DNA from: a virus
Virus record (IMG/VR): IMGVR_UViG_3300042870_001346
Coordinates: 1 to 42,236 of that record
DNA: 42,236 bases
Strand: one strand, 5' to 3'
Positions 35,642-42,236 of this stretch are shown here, piece by piece. Below the pieces are notes generated by a model. It was not told where the DNA came from. It did not search any database and worked only from the letters and a program-made list of their open reading frames with translations. Made by a program: the position numbers and the translations under genes. Each line of letters starts with the position of its first letter. The first letter of the stretch is position 1.

Positions 35642-35674
35642 AAACAAAAAACCCCATCACAAGGACAGGGTTTT
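35642..35674 (-). terminator. Terminator after the tmRNA
   Basis: AAAACCC (35648-35654) pairs with GGGTTTT (35668-35674). The minus-strand T run lies eleven bases past the tmRNA 3' end. Confidence 0.75.
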
Positions 35675-35684
35675 ATGTTAAATG

Positions 35685-36072
35685 TGGAGTAGCGCGGATT
35701 CGAACCGCGGTCTTCCCTACTCAATAATAAATGACTACACGTTTAGGATAATGTTTGCTAACATTCCAAAATTCACAATTCCCTTATTTTTAAAGTGGTT
35801 CGGTTTACTGAGAACTAATCCTCCACTTGTTTCTTTTAGGATAGAAACCACACCCTATAGAGATTTATGTTCCAAGGTTAATATCTCCCCGACCTGAATA
35901 TAGTTTTGCTTACGCTACTTCTACAAGCTCATCTTGTTTTACAAGACCTAATAGAGCCATTTTGTTTAACACGTTGCCGTATAATTGTTATTACCATAGA
36001 TTTAAGTGATAGGAAACATCTCACTACGTGCCACCGATTACAGACATATGAAATCAATTGCCTTTCTACCCC
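35685..36072 (-). ncRNA. ssrA: tmRNA (ssrA) with predicted 22-residue tag
   Basis: Read leftward, 388 nt. The 5' GGGGTAG pairs with the 3' CTACTCC, discriminator A; the T arm is CGCGG-TTCGAAT-CCGCG. A pseudoknot of PK1 type (TAGTGA/TCACTTA plus loop pairing) precedes the tag frame. The resume codon is predicted as GGC at nt 95 (35976-35978), after TATAC. The frame runs 22 codons and stops at TAA (35910-35912), with the tag ending LVEVA. Two clear pseudoknots follow: AGGT/ACCT with AGAT/ATCT, and GTTTC/GAAAC with ATCCT/AGGAT. CCA is not encoded. Size, order and resume position match bacterial tmRNA. The tag is longer than the usual 8-15 residues and lacks ALAA. Confidence 0.88.
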
Positions 36073-36176
36073 ATAAATTAAAGAACTTAAAAATCACTTT
36101 CGCCCCCTGTATAGACTTTCGTCGGATGTTTAAGGTCAGCCTTAACTATTAAGGGAGCCACCCGTGATTTGTTGTA
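36073..36176 (-). other. 5' leader of the tmRNA transcript
   Basis: About 100 bases between the promoter and the predicted mature 5' end (to be removed, probably by RNase P). It contains a CCTTAA/TTAAGG hairpin and GACGAAAGTC. No ORF. Confidence 0.5.
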
Positions 36177-36207
36177 CAAAGGTAATAATAAATATGGAAA
36201 TTCCAAA
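36177..36207 (-). promoter_or_regulatory. Bacteroidota-type promoter of the tmRNA
   Basis: On the minus strand TTTG (36204-36207), a 19-base spacer and TACCTTTG (36177-36184), a full consensus match. It is divergent from gene 36238. Confidence 0.85.
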
Positions 36208-36216
36208 CAAATATGG

Positions 36217-36225
36217 TATTTATAA
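36217..36225 (+). promoter_or_regulatory. TATTTAT box before gene 36238
   Basis: TATTTATAA ends 12 bases before the GTG start codon at 36238. Confidence 0.5.
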
Positions 36226-36237
36226 TAAAAATCAACG

Positions 36238-38052
36238 GTGATAATAATAGAAGGTAAAAAAGAAGATGTTTCAAAACGTCTAAAACAGAGGTTTGAATAC
36301 GATAGTTCATTCATTGACCGTATGCTATCTGTAGACCCAACAGGGTACAAATACGTTGATTATATTGCTAAACAACTTGAAAAATTAATCCCACAACTTG
36401 CAGGACGAAAGGGTGGTCTTAATATAACACAACAAGATGCAATCAAAGACATCTTATCAATGGTTATTCCATGGTTTCATAATAATGTTAATAGAATAAC
36501 TGAAGACGATATTTGGAAAGCGGAAACAATTTTTAGAGAACAAAATGGTATGGTACCAAATATTGAAGGGATTGCCAAATCATTTAAAGACATTGCCCAG
36601 TATGAAGATCCTGAGTTTATTAAAACTTTGATGGATATTATTGATTCTAAAAAAACCGAAAGAGAAAAAGAAAGGGAGTTAAAGAGTCAGGCTGAGAGAT
36701 TATATGAAGATGATGATGTATTGGTGATTAGACCAAAATCATATGCAGCATCATGTTATTATGGTGCAAACACAAAATGGTGTACTGCCGGTAAGGGAAG
36801 TTCGGGTTATTATGATAGGTATGCCAATAGAGGTTTGTTATATTACTTTATTAAGAAAAAAGAAAATAAGAAAATGGCCTTATACAGAAATACAGAAGAT
36901 AGAACAAATGAAGTCTATAATGCCCAAGATACTGAAGTAACTGTGAATGATTTAAGAGAGACCTTCCCAAATCAAAATGATTTAATTGACGATTTAATAG
37001 GTGTTGGAGAATTTATTAAAACACTTAGAGAGTTTTCCAAAGGTAAAATTGATTCTCGTGAATTGGAAGATTCTGACGAAGCAATTCTTAAAGTTAAACC
37101 TTCAGACCCATTAGGACAAAGTACAATTATAATTGATTTTGGAGACGATACAAAATTCTTTAAATCACTAGACATATCTGAAGACGACCAATGGTTTTTA
37201 AATGGAATAAATTCACATTATGGTAGTTATGAATTTATGGATTCATATCAAGTAGAACAAGATTTTAAAGAAGGTTATGTAGTCTATGGTGACCTCAATA
37301 AAGAAAATAAGGAAAAGTTAAAAGAAATTGCCGAATTAATATTACCAGGGGAAGAATTTGATTTGGATAACGACGAATATAGAGTTAGATTATCGGAAAC
37401 ATTATTAAATTTATTTGATGATGAAATGGATTGGATTCTTGGTGATTATGTTTCCGAAAAGAATAGTGAGATGCAAACAACCGCTCAAACATCAATTGAA
37501 AAAGAAATTAATAGTTTTTTGGAATCTATTGGGTTTGTACTTTTTAGAGATTACGACCAAATTGCAACTACCGCAGCCAATTTATTAATGTGGTCCGCAA
37601 GATTACAACTACCAAAAATAGATATAATATCTTTATTTAATCAAATAATTGAATATTCAGGCACTAGACGACTAGGTGGTTGGTCTGAAGATTCATATGA
37701 ATATCAAGATTATGATAATTTTGATTTAGTATCTTTTAATAACTCTGTTGAACGTCAATTTGAAAAAATTTTAGAAAAACTTGATGAGGATGAAGATGCT
37801 GGTGGAGAGAAAATTAAAGAGTTTTTAGGGTTTAGAGGTAGAATTGTTAAAAAATTTGGATTAAATAAATGGAACAAATTGCCTAGTGATAAAACTGTTT
37901 CATTTAAAGTTGAAGGGTTTGACCGAGAAGAAATGAAAGTTATTATTCGTGTTGAAAAACAATATAAAGGTATGAGACAATTAAAATTGTCTGAAGAAAA
38001 TTTCAATAATTTATTATATTCCCCACAATTATTTGATTTATTTGAAGTTTAA
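36238..38052 (+). CDS. WCTA-motif protein B, paralogue of 34107, 604 aa
   Basis: Starts with GTG (MIIIEGKKEDVSKRLKQRFE), again giving an (I/L)-x-E-G site within the first six residues, as in protein A (IKEGRKEDLRKKY). The conserved core is VLVIRPKSYAASCYYGANTK followed by WCTAGKGSSGYYDRY (about residues 160-195), then GLLYYFIKKKENKKMALY. The C-terminal half is longer and acidic. Two related proteins on either side of the tmRNA suggest duplication, with the RNA gene captured between them or ancestrally linked. Function unknown. Confidence 0.72.
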   Translation: MIIIEGKKEDVSKRLKQRFEYDSSFIDRMLSVDPTGYKYVDYIAKQLEKLIPQLAGRKGGLNITQQDAIKDILSMVIPWFHNNVNRITEDDIWKAETIFREQNGMVPNIEGIAKSFKDIAQYEDPEFIKTLMDIIDSKKTEREKERELKSQAERLYEDDDVLVIRPKSYAASCYYGANTKWCTAGKGSSGYYDRYANRGLLYYFIKKKENKKMALYRNTEDRTNEVYNAQDTEVTVNDLRETFPNQNDLIDDLIGVGEFIKTLREFSKGKIDSRELEDSDEAILKVKPSDPLGQSTIIIDFGDDTKFFKSLDISEDDQWFLNGINSHYGSYEFMDSYQVEQDFKEGYVVYGDLNKENKEKLKEIAELILPGEEFDLDNDEYRVRLSETLLNLFDDEMDWILGDYVSEKNSEMQTTAQTSIEKEINSFLESIGFVLFRDYDQIATTAANLLMWSARLQLPKIDIISLFNQIIEYSGTRRLGGWSEDSYEYQDYDNFDLVSFNNSVERQFEKILEKLDEDEDAGGEKIKEFLGFRGRIVKKFGLNKWNKLPSDKTVSFKVEGFDREEMKVIIRVEKQYKGMRQLKLSEENFNNLLYSPQLFDLFEV

Positions 38053-38076
38053 GAATAAATTTCTTATATTTGCTTC

Positions 38077-38916
38077 ATGAATAATTTAGAACTACTAAAA
38101 AACGTATTAAGCGTTCCAACTAAGACATATCAAGAAGAAAGAATGGTTGCGTTTTTGGTTAATTGGTTAACCGAAAATAATATTACACATTTTGTTGATG
38201 AATATCATAACGTATATGCAACAAAACAAGAATCGTCAGAATTACCTGAAGATTTTTATTTCCCATGTGTTATTTCCCATACTGACACCGTTCACAACAT
38301 TGACACAATTAATATTAAGGAAGAAATGTTATTCAATGCTCAAGGAGAGGAAAAACTATCTTACAAAGCGTATAACGACCAAGGAAACCCAACTGGTATT
38401 GGTGGTGATGACAAATGTGGTGTTTTTGCTTGTTTAACTTTACTACAAGAATTACCAAATGTTAAAGCCGCGTTCTTTGTATCCGAAGAAACTGGTTGTC
38501 ATGGTTCACTTAAAGCGAGTAAAGAATTTTTTAAAAATGTTGGGTATGGAATTCAATTTGACGCACCTGAAAATTGGATGATTACAGAAAAATGTTTTGG
38601 CCAAGTATTGTTTGACAGGGATACAGAATTTTTTGAGGCTTGTGATAAAGTTTTGACTGAAGGAATGAATCAAAATGATATGGAGTACATGGTTCACCCT
38701 TACACTGACGTATATGCCCTAAGAAGTAAGTTTAACTTCTCTTGTATTAACATTTCGATTGGATATTACAATTATCACACAAAACATGAATATGTGGTAG
38801 TTGAAGATGTTTTTAACGGAATTGATCTGGGTAAGAAAATGATTGAAAACCTTGGGAATAAATTACACTACAAGAAATCAGTTAATTACGACTGGAAAAC
38901 TCGGTTAGTATTTTAA
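38077..38916 (+). CDS. M20-type metallopeptidase (peptidase T-like), 279 aa
   Basis: Metal ligands of the M20 fold are in place: SHTDTVH (His68, Asp70), GGDDKCG (Asp111/112 bridging ligand) and SEETGCHGS (Glu137 catalytic base, Glu138 ligand). A later HTKHEY supplies the last His. At 279 residues it is shorter than peptidase T (about 400), because the dimerisation lid domain is missing. Substrate could be short peptides, perhaps those released by phage ClpP. That link is inference. Confidence 0.85.
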   Translation: MNNLELLKNVLSVPTKTYQEERMVAFLVNWLTENNITHFVDEYHNVYATKQESSELPEDFYFPCVISHTDTVHNIDTINIKEEMLFNAQGEEKLSYKAYNDQGNPTGIGGDDKCGVFACLTLLQELPNVKAAFFVSEETGCHGSLKASKEFFKNVGYGIQFDAPENWMITEKCFGQVLFDRDTEFFEACDKVLTEGMNQNDMEYMVHPYTDVYALRSKFNFSCINISIGYYNYHTKHEYVVVEDVFNGIDLGKKMIENLGNKLHYKKSVNYDWKTRLVF

Positions 38917-39101
38917 TTATAAGTCGGATGAGAAATTATCCGATTTTTTTTGTCTTTAGGTTCATTGTCATGACCACATTTATGACAAATATATAGGTCA
39001 TCACCACCATCAGAAATATCCCAACTATGTGGACACTCATCACATAAAACTTTACCGTCTTTAACGGTTTCTCTGATAATTCTTCTGATTAACTCTTTCA
39101 T
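38913..39101 (-). CDS. Small zinc-ribbon protein, 62 aa
   Basis: The ATG at 39101 (MKELIRRIIRETVKDGKV) is chosen over a TTG just upstream. Two C-x-x-C pairs, CDECPHSWDISDGG and CHKCGHDN, form a zinc ribbon. The W-D-I-x-D-G-G-D-D-L-Y-I-C-H-K-C-G block recurs in proteins of Bacteroidota phages, often fused to larger virion proteins. A TATTTAT box ends three bases upstream. Confidence 0.72.
   Translation of the reverse strand: MKELIRRIIRETVKDGKVLCDECPHSWDISDGGDDLYICHKCGHDNEPKDKKNRIISHPTYN
38924..38951 (+). terminator. Intrinsic terminator after the peptidase gene
   Basis: TCGGAT / ATCCGA hairpin followed by eight T. It lies inside the 3' end of the convergent gene at 38913. Confidence 0.75.
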
Positions 39102-39104
39102 CAA

Positions 39105-39113
39105 ATATAAATA
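39105..39113 (-). promoter_or_regulatory. TATTTAT box before gene 39101 (leftward)
   Basis: On the minus strand TATTTATAT ends three bases before the ATG. Confidence 0.45.
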
Positions 39114-39114
39114 T

Positions 39115-39145
39115 ATAAAAAAAGGGGGATTTTCATCCCCCTTCT
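39115..39145 (-). terminator. Leftward terminator after the Clp ATPase gene
   Basis: AAGGGGGAT / ATCCCCCTT with a four-base loop and a minus-strand T run, directly after the stop at 39149. Confidence 0.9.
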
Positions 39146-39148
39146 TAA

Positions 39149-41164
39149 TTATCGTCCTTTCTTTTGGACCACCACATTTTCATCCACTACTTTGATGAGA
39201 TAAGTTTTACCCTCAATCATCTTACCTGTTAGAACTTCTTCAGACAATAGGTCTTCAACCTTATCTTGAATTGCTCTTTTCAATGGACGAGCTCCGTATA
39301 ATTCATCATAACCAATCTTAGCAAGATACTCAACCAATGAATCATCGTATGTGATGTTGTATTTCATGTCTACAAGACGAACTACCAACTTCTTTAATTC
39401 AATGTCTGTAATCTTTTTAATATCCTCTTGAGATAAAGAATTAAATACGATTGTATCATCAATACGATTTAAGAACTCAGGAGAAAAGAAATTCTTCATT
39501 TCTTTCATTAACATTTGTTTCTTAGCTTCTTCATTACTATATGCGTTTGAAGAGAAACCAATACCTGTTCCAAATTCTTGTAGTTTCTTAACCCCTAAAT
39601 TTGATGTCAAGATAATCAAGGTATTCTTGAAGTTAATCTTACGACCTAAACTATCTGTCACATGACCATCATCCAAGATTTGAAGTAAAACAGTGAATAC
39701 ATCTTTGTGTGCTTTTTCCACCTCGTCAAACAAGATAACTGAATATGGTTTGTTTTTAACTTTTTCAGTTAACAATCCACCTTCTTCATAACCAACATAA
39801 CCCGGAGGAGCTCCCACTAATTTAGAAATACTATGTTTCTCTTGGTATTCTGACATATCCACACGGATAAGTGAATCTTCAGAACCAAACATTTCCTTAG
39901 CCAATTGTTTTGCCAAGTATGTTTTACCAACACCAGTAGAACCCAAGAACACGAATGAGCCAATTGGACGGTTAGGGTCTTTAATGCCCAAACGGTTTCT
40001 TTTAATAGATTTTGCAATCTTAACAACAGCGTTGTCCTGACCAATAACTTTACCAATTAAGTTTTTGTCTAAATCTAACAATGATTTTGTGTCATCAACG
40101 CTCATTTTGTTTACAGGAATTTTGGTCATGTTTGAAACAACATCGTATACGTGTTCCAACAAGATGGTTTGTTTTTCCTTCGCCAATTGTTCTTCAAACT
40201 TAATTTTTTCTTGCTCAAGTTTTATTAACAATTTCTTCTCCTTGTCACGAAGTTCTGCTGCTTGTTCGTAGTTTTGTTTTTTAACCACATCAATTTTTTG
40301 TTGTTTGATATCTGCAGCCTTCTTTTTAAGGTCTTCAATAACATCAGGAACTTTTAAGTCAGTTTGCATTCTTGCCCCAACCTCATCCAAGATGTCAAAC
40401 GCTTTGTCAGGAAATTCACGGTCAGTGATATAACGGTCTGCCAACTTAACACAAGTTTCAATAACCTCATCACTGTAATTTACCTTGTGGAAGTTTTCGT
40501 ATTTGTCACGAACATTCTTAAGGATTTGAATTGTTTCATCAACTGATGATGGATCAACAATTACTTTTTGGAATCTACGTTCTAACGCTCCGTCTTTTTC
40601 AATGTTCTTACGGAATTCATCCAATGTGGTTGCTCCAATACATTGAAGTTCACCACGAGAAAGTGCTGGTTTAAAGATGTTTGAACCATCCATTGAACCT
40701 GAAGAATTACCTGAACCAACCAAAGTGTGAATCTCGTCAATAAACACAATGATGTTTGGATTCGCCTGAAGTTCTTCAATAATCACTTTCATTCTTTCTT
40801 CGAATTGTCCACGGTATTTGGTACCAGCAACAACTGAAGTTAGGTCAAGGTTAACAATACGTTTGTCAATTAAGTTACGAGGACATTCCCCATTAACAAT
40901 TTTAATTGCCAAACCTTCAACAAGAGCAGTTTTACCACAACCAGGTTCACCAATAATAATTGGGTTATTTTTCTTTCTACGAGATAAAATCTGAGCAATT
41001 CTCAAAATCTCTCGGTCACGACCAATAACAGGGTCAAGTTTACCCGCCTCAGCTAATTTATTTAGGTCTCTACTGAAGTTGTCTAATACAGGTGTGTTTG
41101 AATCTGCAGATGATTTTGATTTTTTACTCATCATTTTGTCGTCATCGTCCATTAAGTCGTTCAT
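39149..41164 (-). CDS. Clp/Hsp100 ATPase, ClpC-like without N domain
   Basis: Two AAA+ modules are clear. D1 has Walker A GEPGCGKT (residues 72-79 from the ATG at 41164) and Walker B VFIDEIH. D2 has GSTGVGKTYLAK (about 405-415), ILFDEVEKAH and NRIDD. Between them is a UVR-type coiled segment (KKQNYEQAAELRDKEKKLL). D2 carries GIGFSS (about 530) where ClpC has its ClpP-docking loop, so pairing with a ClpP is expected. The double N-terminal Clp domain for adaptors is absent, leaving only about 40 acidic and Ser-rich residues. The start at 41164 gives a leader of about 155 bases from the promoter. Confidence 0.92.
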   Translation of the reverse strand: MNDLMDDDDKMMSKKSKSSADSNTPVLDNFSRDLNKLAEAGKLDPVIGRDREILRIAQILSRRKKNNPIIIGEPGCGKTALVEGLAIKIVNGECPRNLIDKRIVNLDLTSVVAGTKYRGQFEERMKVIIEELQANPNIIVFIDEIHTLVGSGNSSGSMDGSNIFKPALSRGELQCIGATTLDEFRKNIEKDGALERRFQKVIVDPSSVDETIQILKNVRDKYENFHKVNYSDEVIETCVKLADRYITDREFPDKAFDILDEVGARMQTDLKVPDVIEDLKKKAADIKQQKIDVVKKQNYEQAAELRDKEKKLLIKLEQEKIKFEEQLAKEKQTILLEHVYDVVSNMTKIPVNKMSVDDTKSLLDLDKNLIGKVIGQDNAVVKIAKSIKRNRLGIKDPNRPIGSFVFLGSTGVGKTYLAKQLAKEMFGSEDSLIRVDMSEYQEKHSISKLVGAPPGYVGYEEGGLLTEKVKNKPYSVILFDEVEKAHKDVFTVLLQILDDGHVTDSLGRKINFKNTLIILTSNLGVKKLQEFGTGIGFSSNAYSNEEAKKQMLMKEMKNFFSPEFLNRIDDTIVFNSLSQEDIKKITDIELKKLVVRLVDMKYNITYDDSLVEYLAKIGYDELYGARPLKRAIQDKVEDLLSEEVLTGKMIEGKTYLIKVVDENVVVQKKGR

Positions 41165-41326
41165 ATATTTTATAGATTTTTTACAAAGTAACAACAAATT
41201 TTATACATCTCCAAATAATTTGTCAAATTGTCAGTAATATTTTTTTATAATGACATAATGTCATATAATATTTGTTTTATCTGAAAAAATGACTTATATT
41301 TATCAAAGGAATAAATTTTGATACCA

Positions 41327-41357
41327 CAAAGATATAAAATAAATTTACAAAAACAAA
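41327..41357 (-). promoter_or_regulatory. Bacteroidota-type promoter, leftward, for the Clp ATPase
   Basis: On the minus strand TTTG (41354-41357), a 19-base spacer and TATCTTTG (41327-41334). It is a full consensus match, leaving an untranslated leader of about 155 bases that holds no ORF. Confidence 0.8.
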
Positions 41358-41363
41358 AAAAAT

Positions 41364-41762
41364 ATGTTTAACAAAAGAAACTTTAATTTTAACTTTGACG
41401 AGTTAATAGCTCGTTATGAAAAAATGATGGAAGATTTCCATAAAACGGATTGGTCGGAAAAAAGTTATGAATCACCTGATGGTTCATATAAAGTGACTAG
41501 TTACTATAAGGTATTTGATTTATCAGATTTAGACAAGTCAAAACAAATGAGTAAAGAAGAATACCTTAAGATTAAACTTCAAAGGGCAATTGAAACTGAA
41601 GATTTTGAATCAGCAATTAAATTGAGAGACCAAATTAAAAACTTAGAATCAAATCAAGAAGAAATTGAAAAAGTTGAACTTGAATTGAAAAAAGCAATTA
41701 AGGAACAAAACTTTGAAATGGCGATTGAACTCAGGGATGAATTAAAAAAACTGAAGTCTTAA
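41364..41762 (+). CDS. Protein with two UVR motifs (McsA-like C-terminus), 132 aa
   Basis: The second half contains two UVR repeats: LQRAIETEDFESAIKLRDQI and LKKAIKEQNFEMAIELRDEL. UVR motifs occur in UvrB/UvrC, in the ClpC middle region and in McsA, an activator of ClpC. The N-terminal half (NFNFDELIARYEKMMEDFHK, SPDGSYKVTSYYKVFDLSDL) lacks the zinc clusters of McsA. Being divergent from the Clp ATPase gene, it could be a phage adaptor that activates or redirects that ATPase. This is inference from motif and position. Confidence 0.78.
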   Translation: MFNKRNFNFNFDELIARYEKMMEDFHKTDWSEKSYESPDGSYKVTSYYKVFDLSDLDKSKQMSKEEYLKIKLQRAIETEDFESAIKLRDQIKNLESNQEEIEKVELELKKAIKEQNFEMAIELRDELKKLKS

Positions 41763-41766
41763 ATGA

Positions 41767-41792
41767 AACCCTCACCAAATGGTGGGGGTTTT
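41767..41792 (+). terminator. Intrinsic terminator after the UVR gene
   Basis: An 11-base-pair stem AACCCTCACCA / TGGTGGGGGTT with a two-base loop plus a short T run. It overlaps a false upstream start of the next gene. Confidence 0.82.
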
Positions 41793-41793
41793 G

Positions 41794-41802
41794 TATTTAT
41801 AT
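41794..41802 (+). promoter_or_regulatory. TATTTAT box before gene 41805
   Basis: TATTTATAT ends two bases before the ATG at 41805, directly after a terminator. Confidence 0.5.
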
Positions 41803-41804
41803 AC

Positions 41805-42137
41805 ATGAAGCCATTTGAAAAATTCTTAAATGATACGTTAGGAACCAAAGAATTACTTGAAACTTATCTTGAATTAAGACAGGAATTCCAAAGATTGGGA
41901 TTTAGTGAAAATGATTTGGAAAAACCACCAACGTATTCTCCAATGATGATGAGATTATTTCACAAATTTGGAGACACTCAAAAGGCTTTATTTAATCAAG
42001 TTAAAGATTATGGTTTTGATATTACATTTACTGAGTTAATGAACTATATGAAACCATTAATGGAAAAAATAAATGAATTAACCCCACTAGAAAAAAATGG
42101 CAATATTAAAAGAAGAAATCAACGGGACGAAGATTAA
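41805..42137 (+). CDS. Hypothetical protein, 110 aa
   Basis: ATG at 41805 (MKPFEKFLNDTLGTKELLET) is chosen because the in-frame upstream ATG at 41763 would translate the terminator. The protein is helical, with LELRQEFQRLGFSENDLEKP and a charged end. It overlaps the next gene by 41 bases in another frame. Function unknown. Confidence 0.65.
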   Translation: MKPFEKFLNDTLGTKELLETYLELRQEFQRLGFSENDLEKPPTYSPMMMRLFHKFGDTQKALFNQVKDYGFDITFTELMNYMKPLMEKINELTPLEKNGNIKRRNQRDED

Positions 42138-42236
42138 AAACGAAATTAAATCGTCAAACATTAAATCAACTGAATACGATACTGAAACAAAAGATTTAGT
42201 TGTTGAATTTAATAACGGAGCAAAATACAAATACGA
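42097..42236 (+). CDS. KTSC-domain protein, partial at right edge
   Basis: ATG at 42097 opens MAILKEEINGTKIKNEIKSS, then NIKSTEYDTETKDLVVEFNN and GAKYKY before the window ends. This is the pattern of the KTSC domain (S-x-x-I-x-x-x-x-Y-D, then L-x-V-x-F-x-x-G-x-x-Y-x-Y), a small beta domain found in phages and bacteria and sometimes linked to RNA or lysyl-tRNA synthetase. The C-terminus is missing. Confidence 0.75.
   Translation, partial: MAILKEEINGTKIKNEIKSSNIKSTEYDTETKDLVVEFNNGAKYKY

Noticed and set aside
35685-36072. Interpreting the 3' T arm as a minus-strand tRNA or 40-nt mini element
   Set aside because: GAGTAG close to the T arm could pair with the acceptor. However, the distant GGGGTAG gives a better match, a length of 388 nt, the pseudoknots and a tag frame at the expected place, so tmRNA explains more.

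Overview
The window looks like part of the genome of a large tailed phage that infects a Bacteroidota (Flavobacteriia- or Cytophagia-like) host. The DNA is AT-rich and packed with small genes on both strands. Many genes lie behind the Bacteroidota-type promoter TTTG-N19/20-TAnnTTTG, no Shine-Dalgarno sites are evident, and lipoprotein signals are of Bacteroidota style. The gene content is phage-like: virion-type proteins, cell-wall hydrolase domains, RNA repair enzymes, HNH and GIY-YIG endonucleases, a D12 methylase, ClpP, a very large tRNA array and a tmRNA. No integrase, terminase, capsid or polymerase gene is visible, so the phage group cannot be named.

Layout. (1) 1-4465, leftward: small genes, a hot-dog thioesterase, an RNA ligase and a P-loop polynucleotide-kinase-like gene. 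(2) 4642-9856, mostly rightward: a virion-like block containing an acidic zinc-ribbon protein and a peptidoglycan-binding-like protein. (3) 9952-12386, leftward: ClpP, HNH endonuclease and adenine methylase. (4) 12513-16962, rightward: phosphoesterase, a triplet of paralogues, a cREC-type receiver and methylglyoxal synthase. (5) 15429-29983: the tRNA region. It holds 24 cloverleaf tRNAs whose anticodons cover all 20 amino acids. Interleaved with them are about 16 tRNA-like elements (TLEs), small ORFs and strongly folded spacers. (6) 30025-38916: aminotransferase, M15/M23-like wall hydrolase, a HAD protein, two WCTA-motif paralogues flanking a leftward tmRNA gene, and an M20-type peptidase. (7) 38913-42236: a Clp ATPase without an N domain, a UVR-repeat protein, and the start of a KTSC protein.

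The most unusual feature is the TLE array at 21362-26542. Thirteen elements share a constant 5' end (AGTCAGG then a leucine-type D arm) and a constant 3' end (T arm ACAGG-TTCGAAT-CCTGT, then CCTGACT-A). Their interiors differ completely in sequence and in length (70-142 nt in total). Acceptor-stem changes keep pairing through G-U wobbles, so the RNA fold seems to be selected although most elements have no normal anticodon arm. Many elements begin a few bases after the stop codon of a small ORF, and one lies directly behind a strong promoter. Processing signals (tRNA punctuation), decoys for tRNA-attacking defences, or a new family of small RNAs would all fit.

A second system is a possible phage-encoded ribosome-rescue and proteolysis set. 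It comprises a tmRNA with a predicted 22-residue tag ending LVEVA, a ClpP, a ClpC-like unfoldase with an IGF loop, and a two-UVR-motif protein. Together with the RNA ligase, kinase, HAD and cREC genes and the full tRNA set, this suggests a phage that works to keep translation running in an attacked host. All functional statements come from motif reading by eye; no database search was run.
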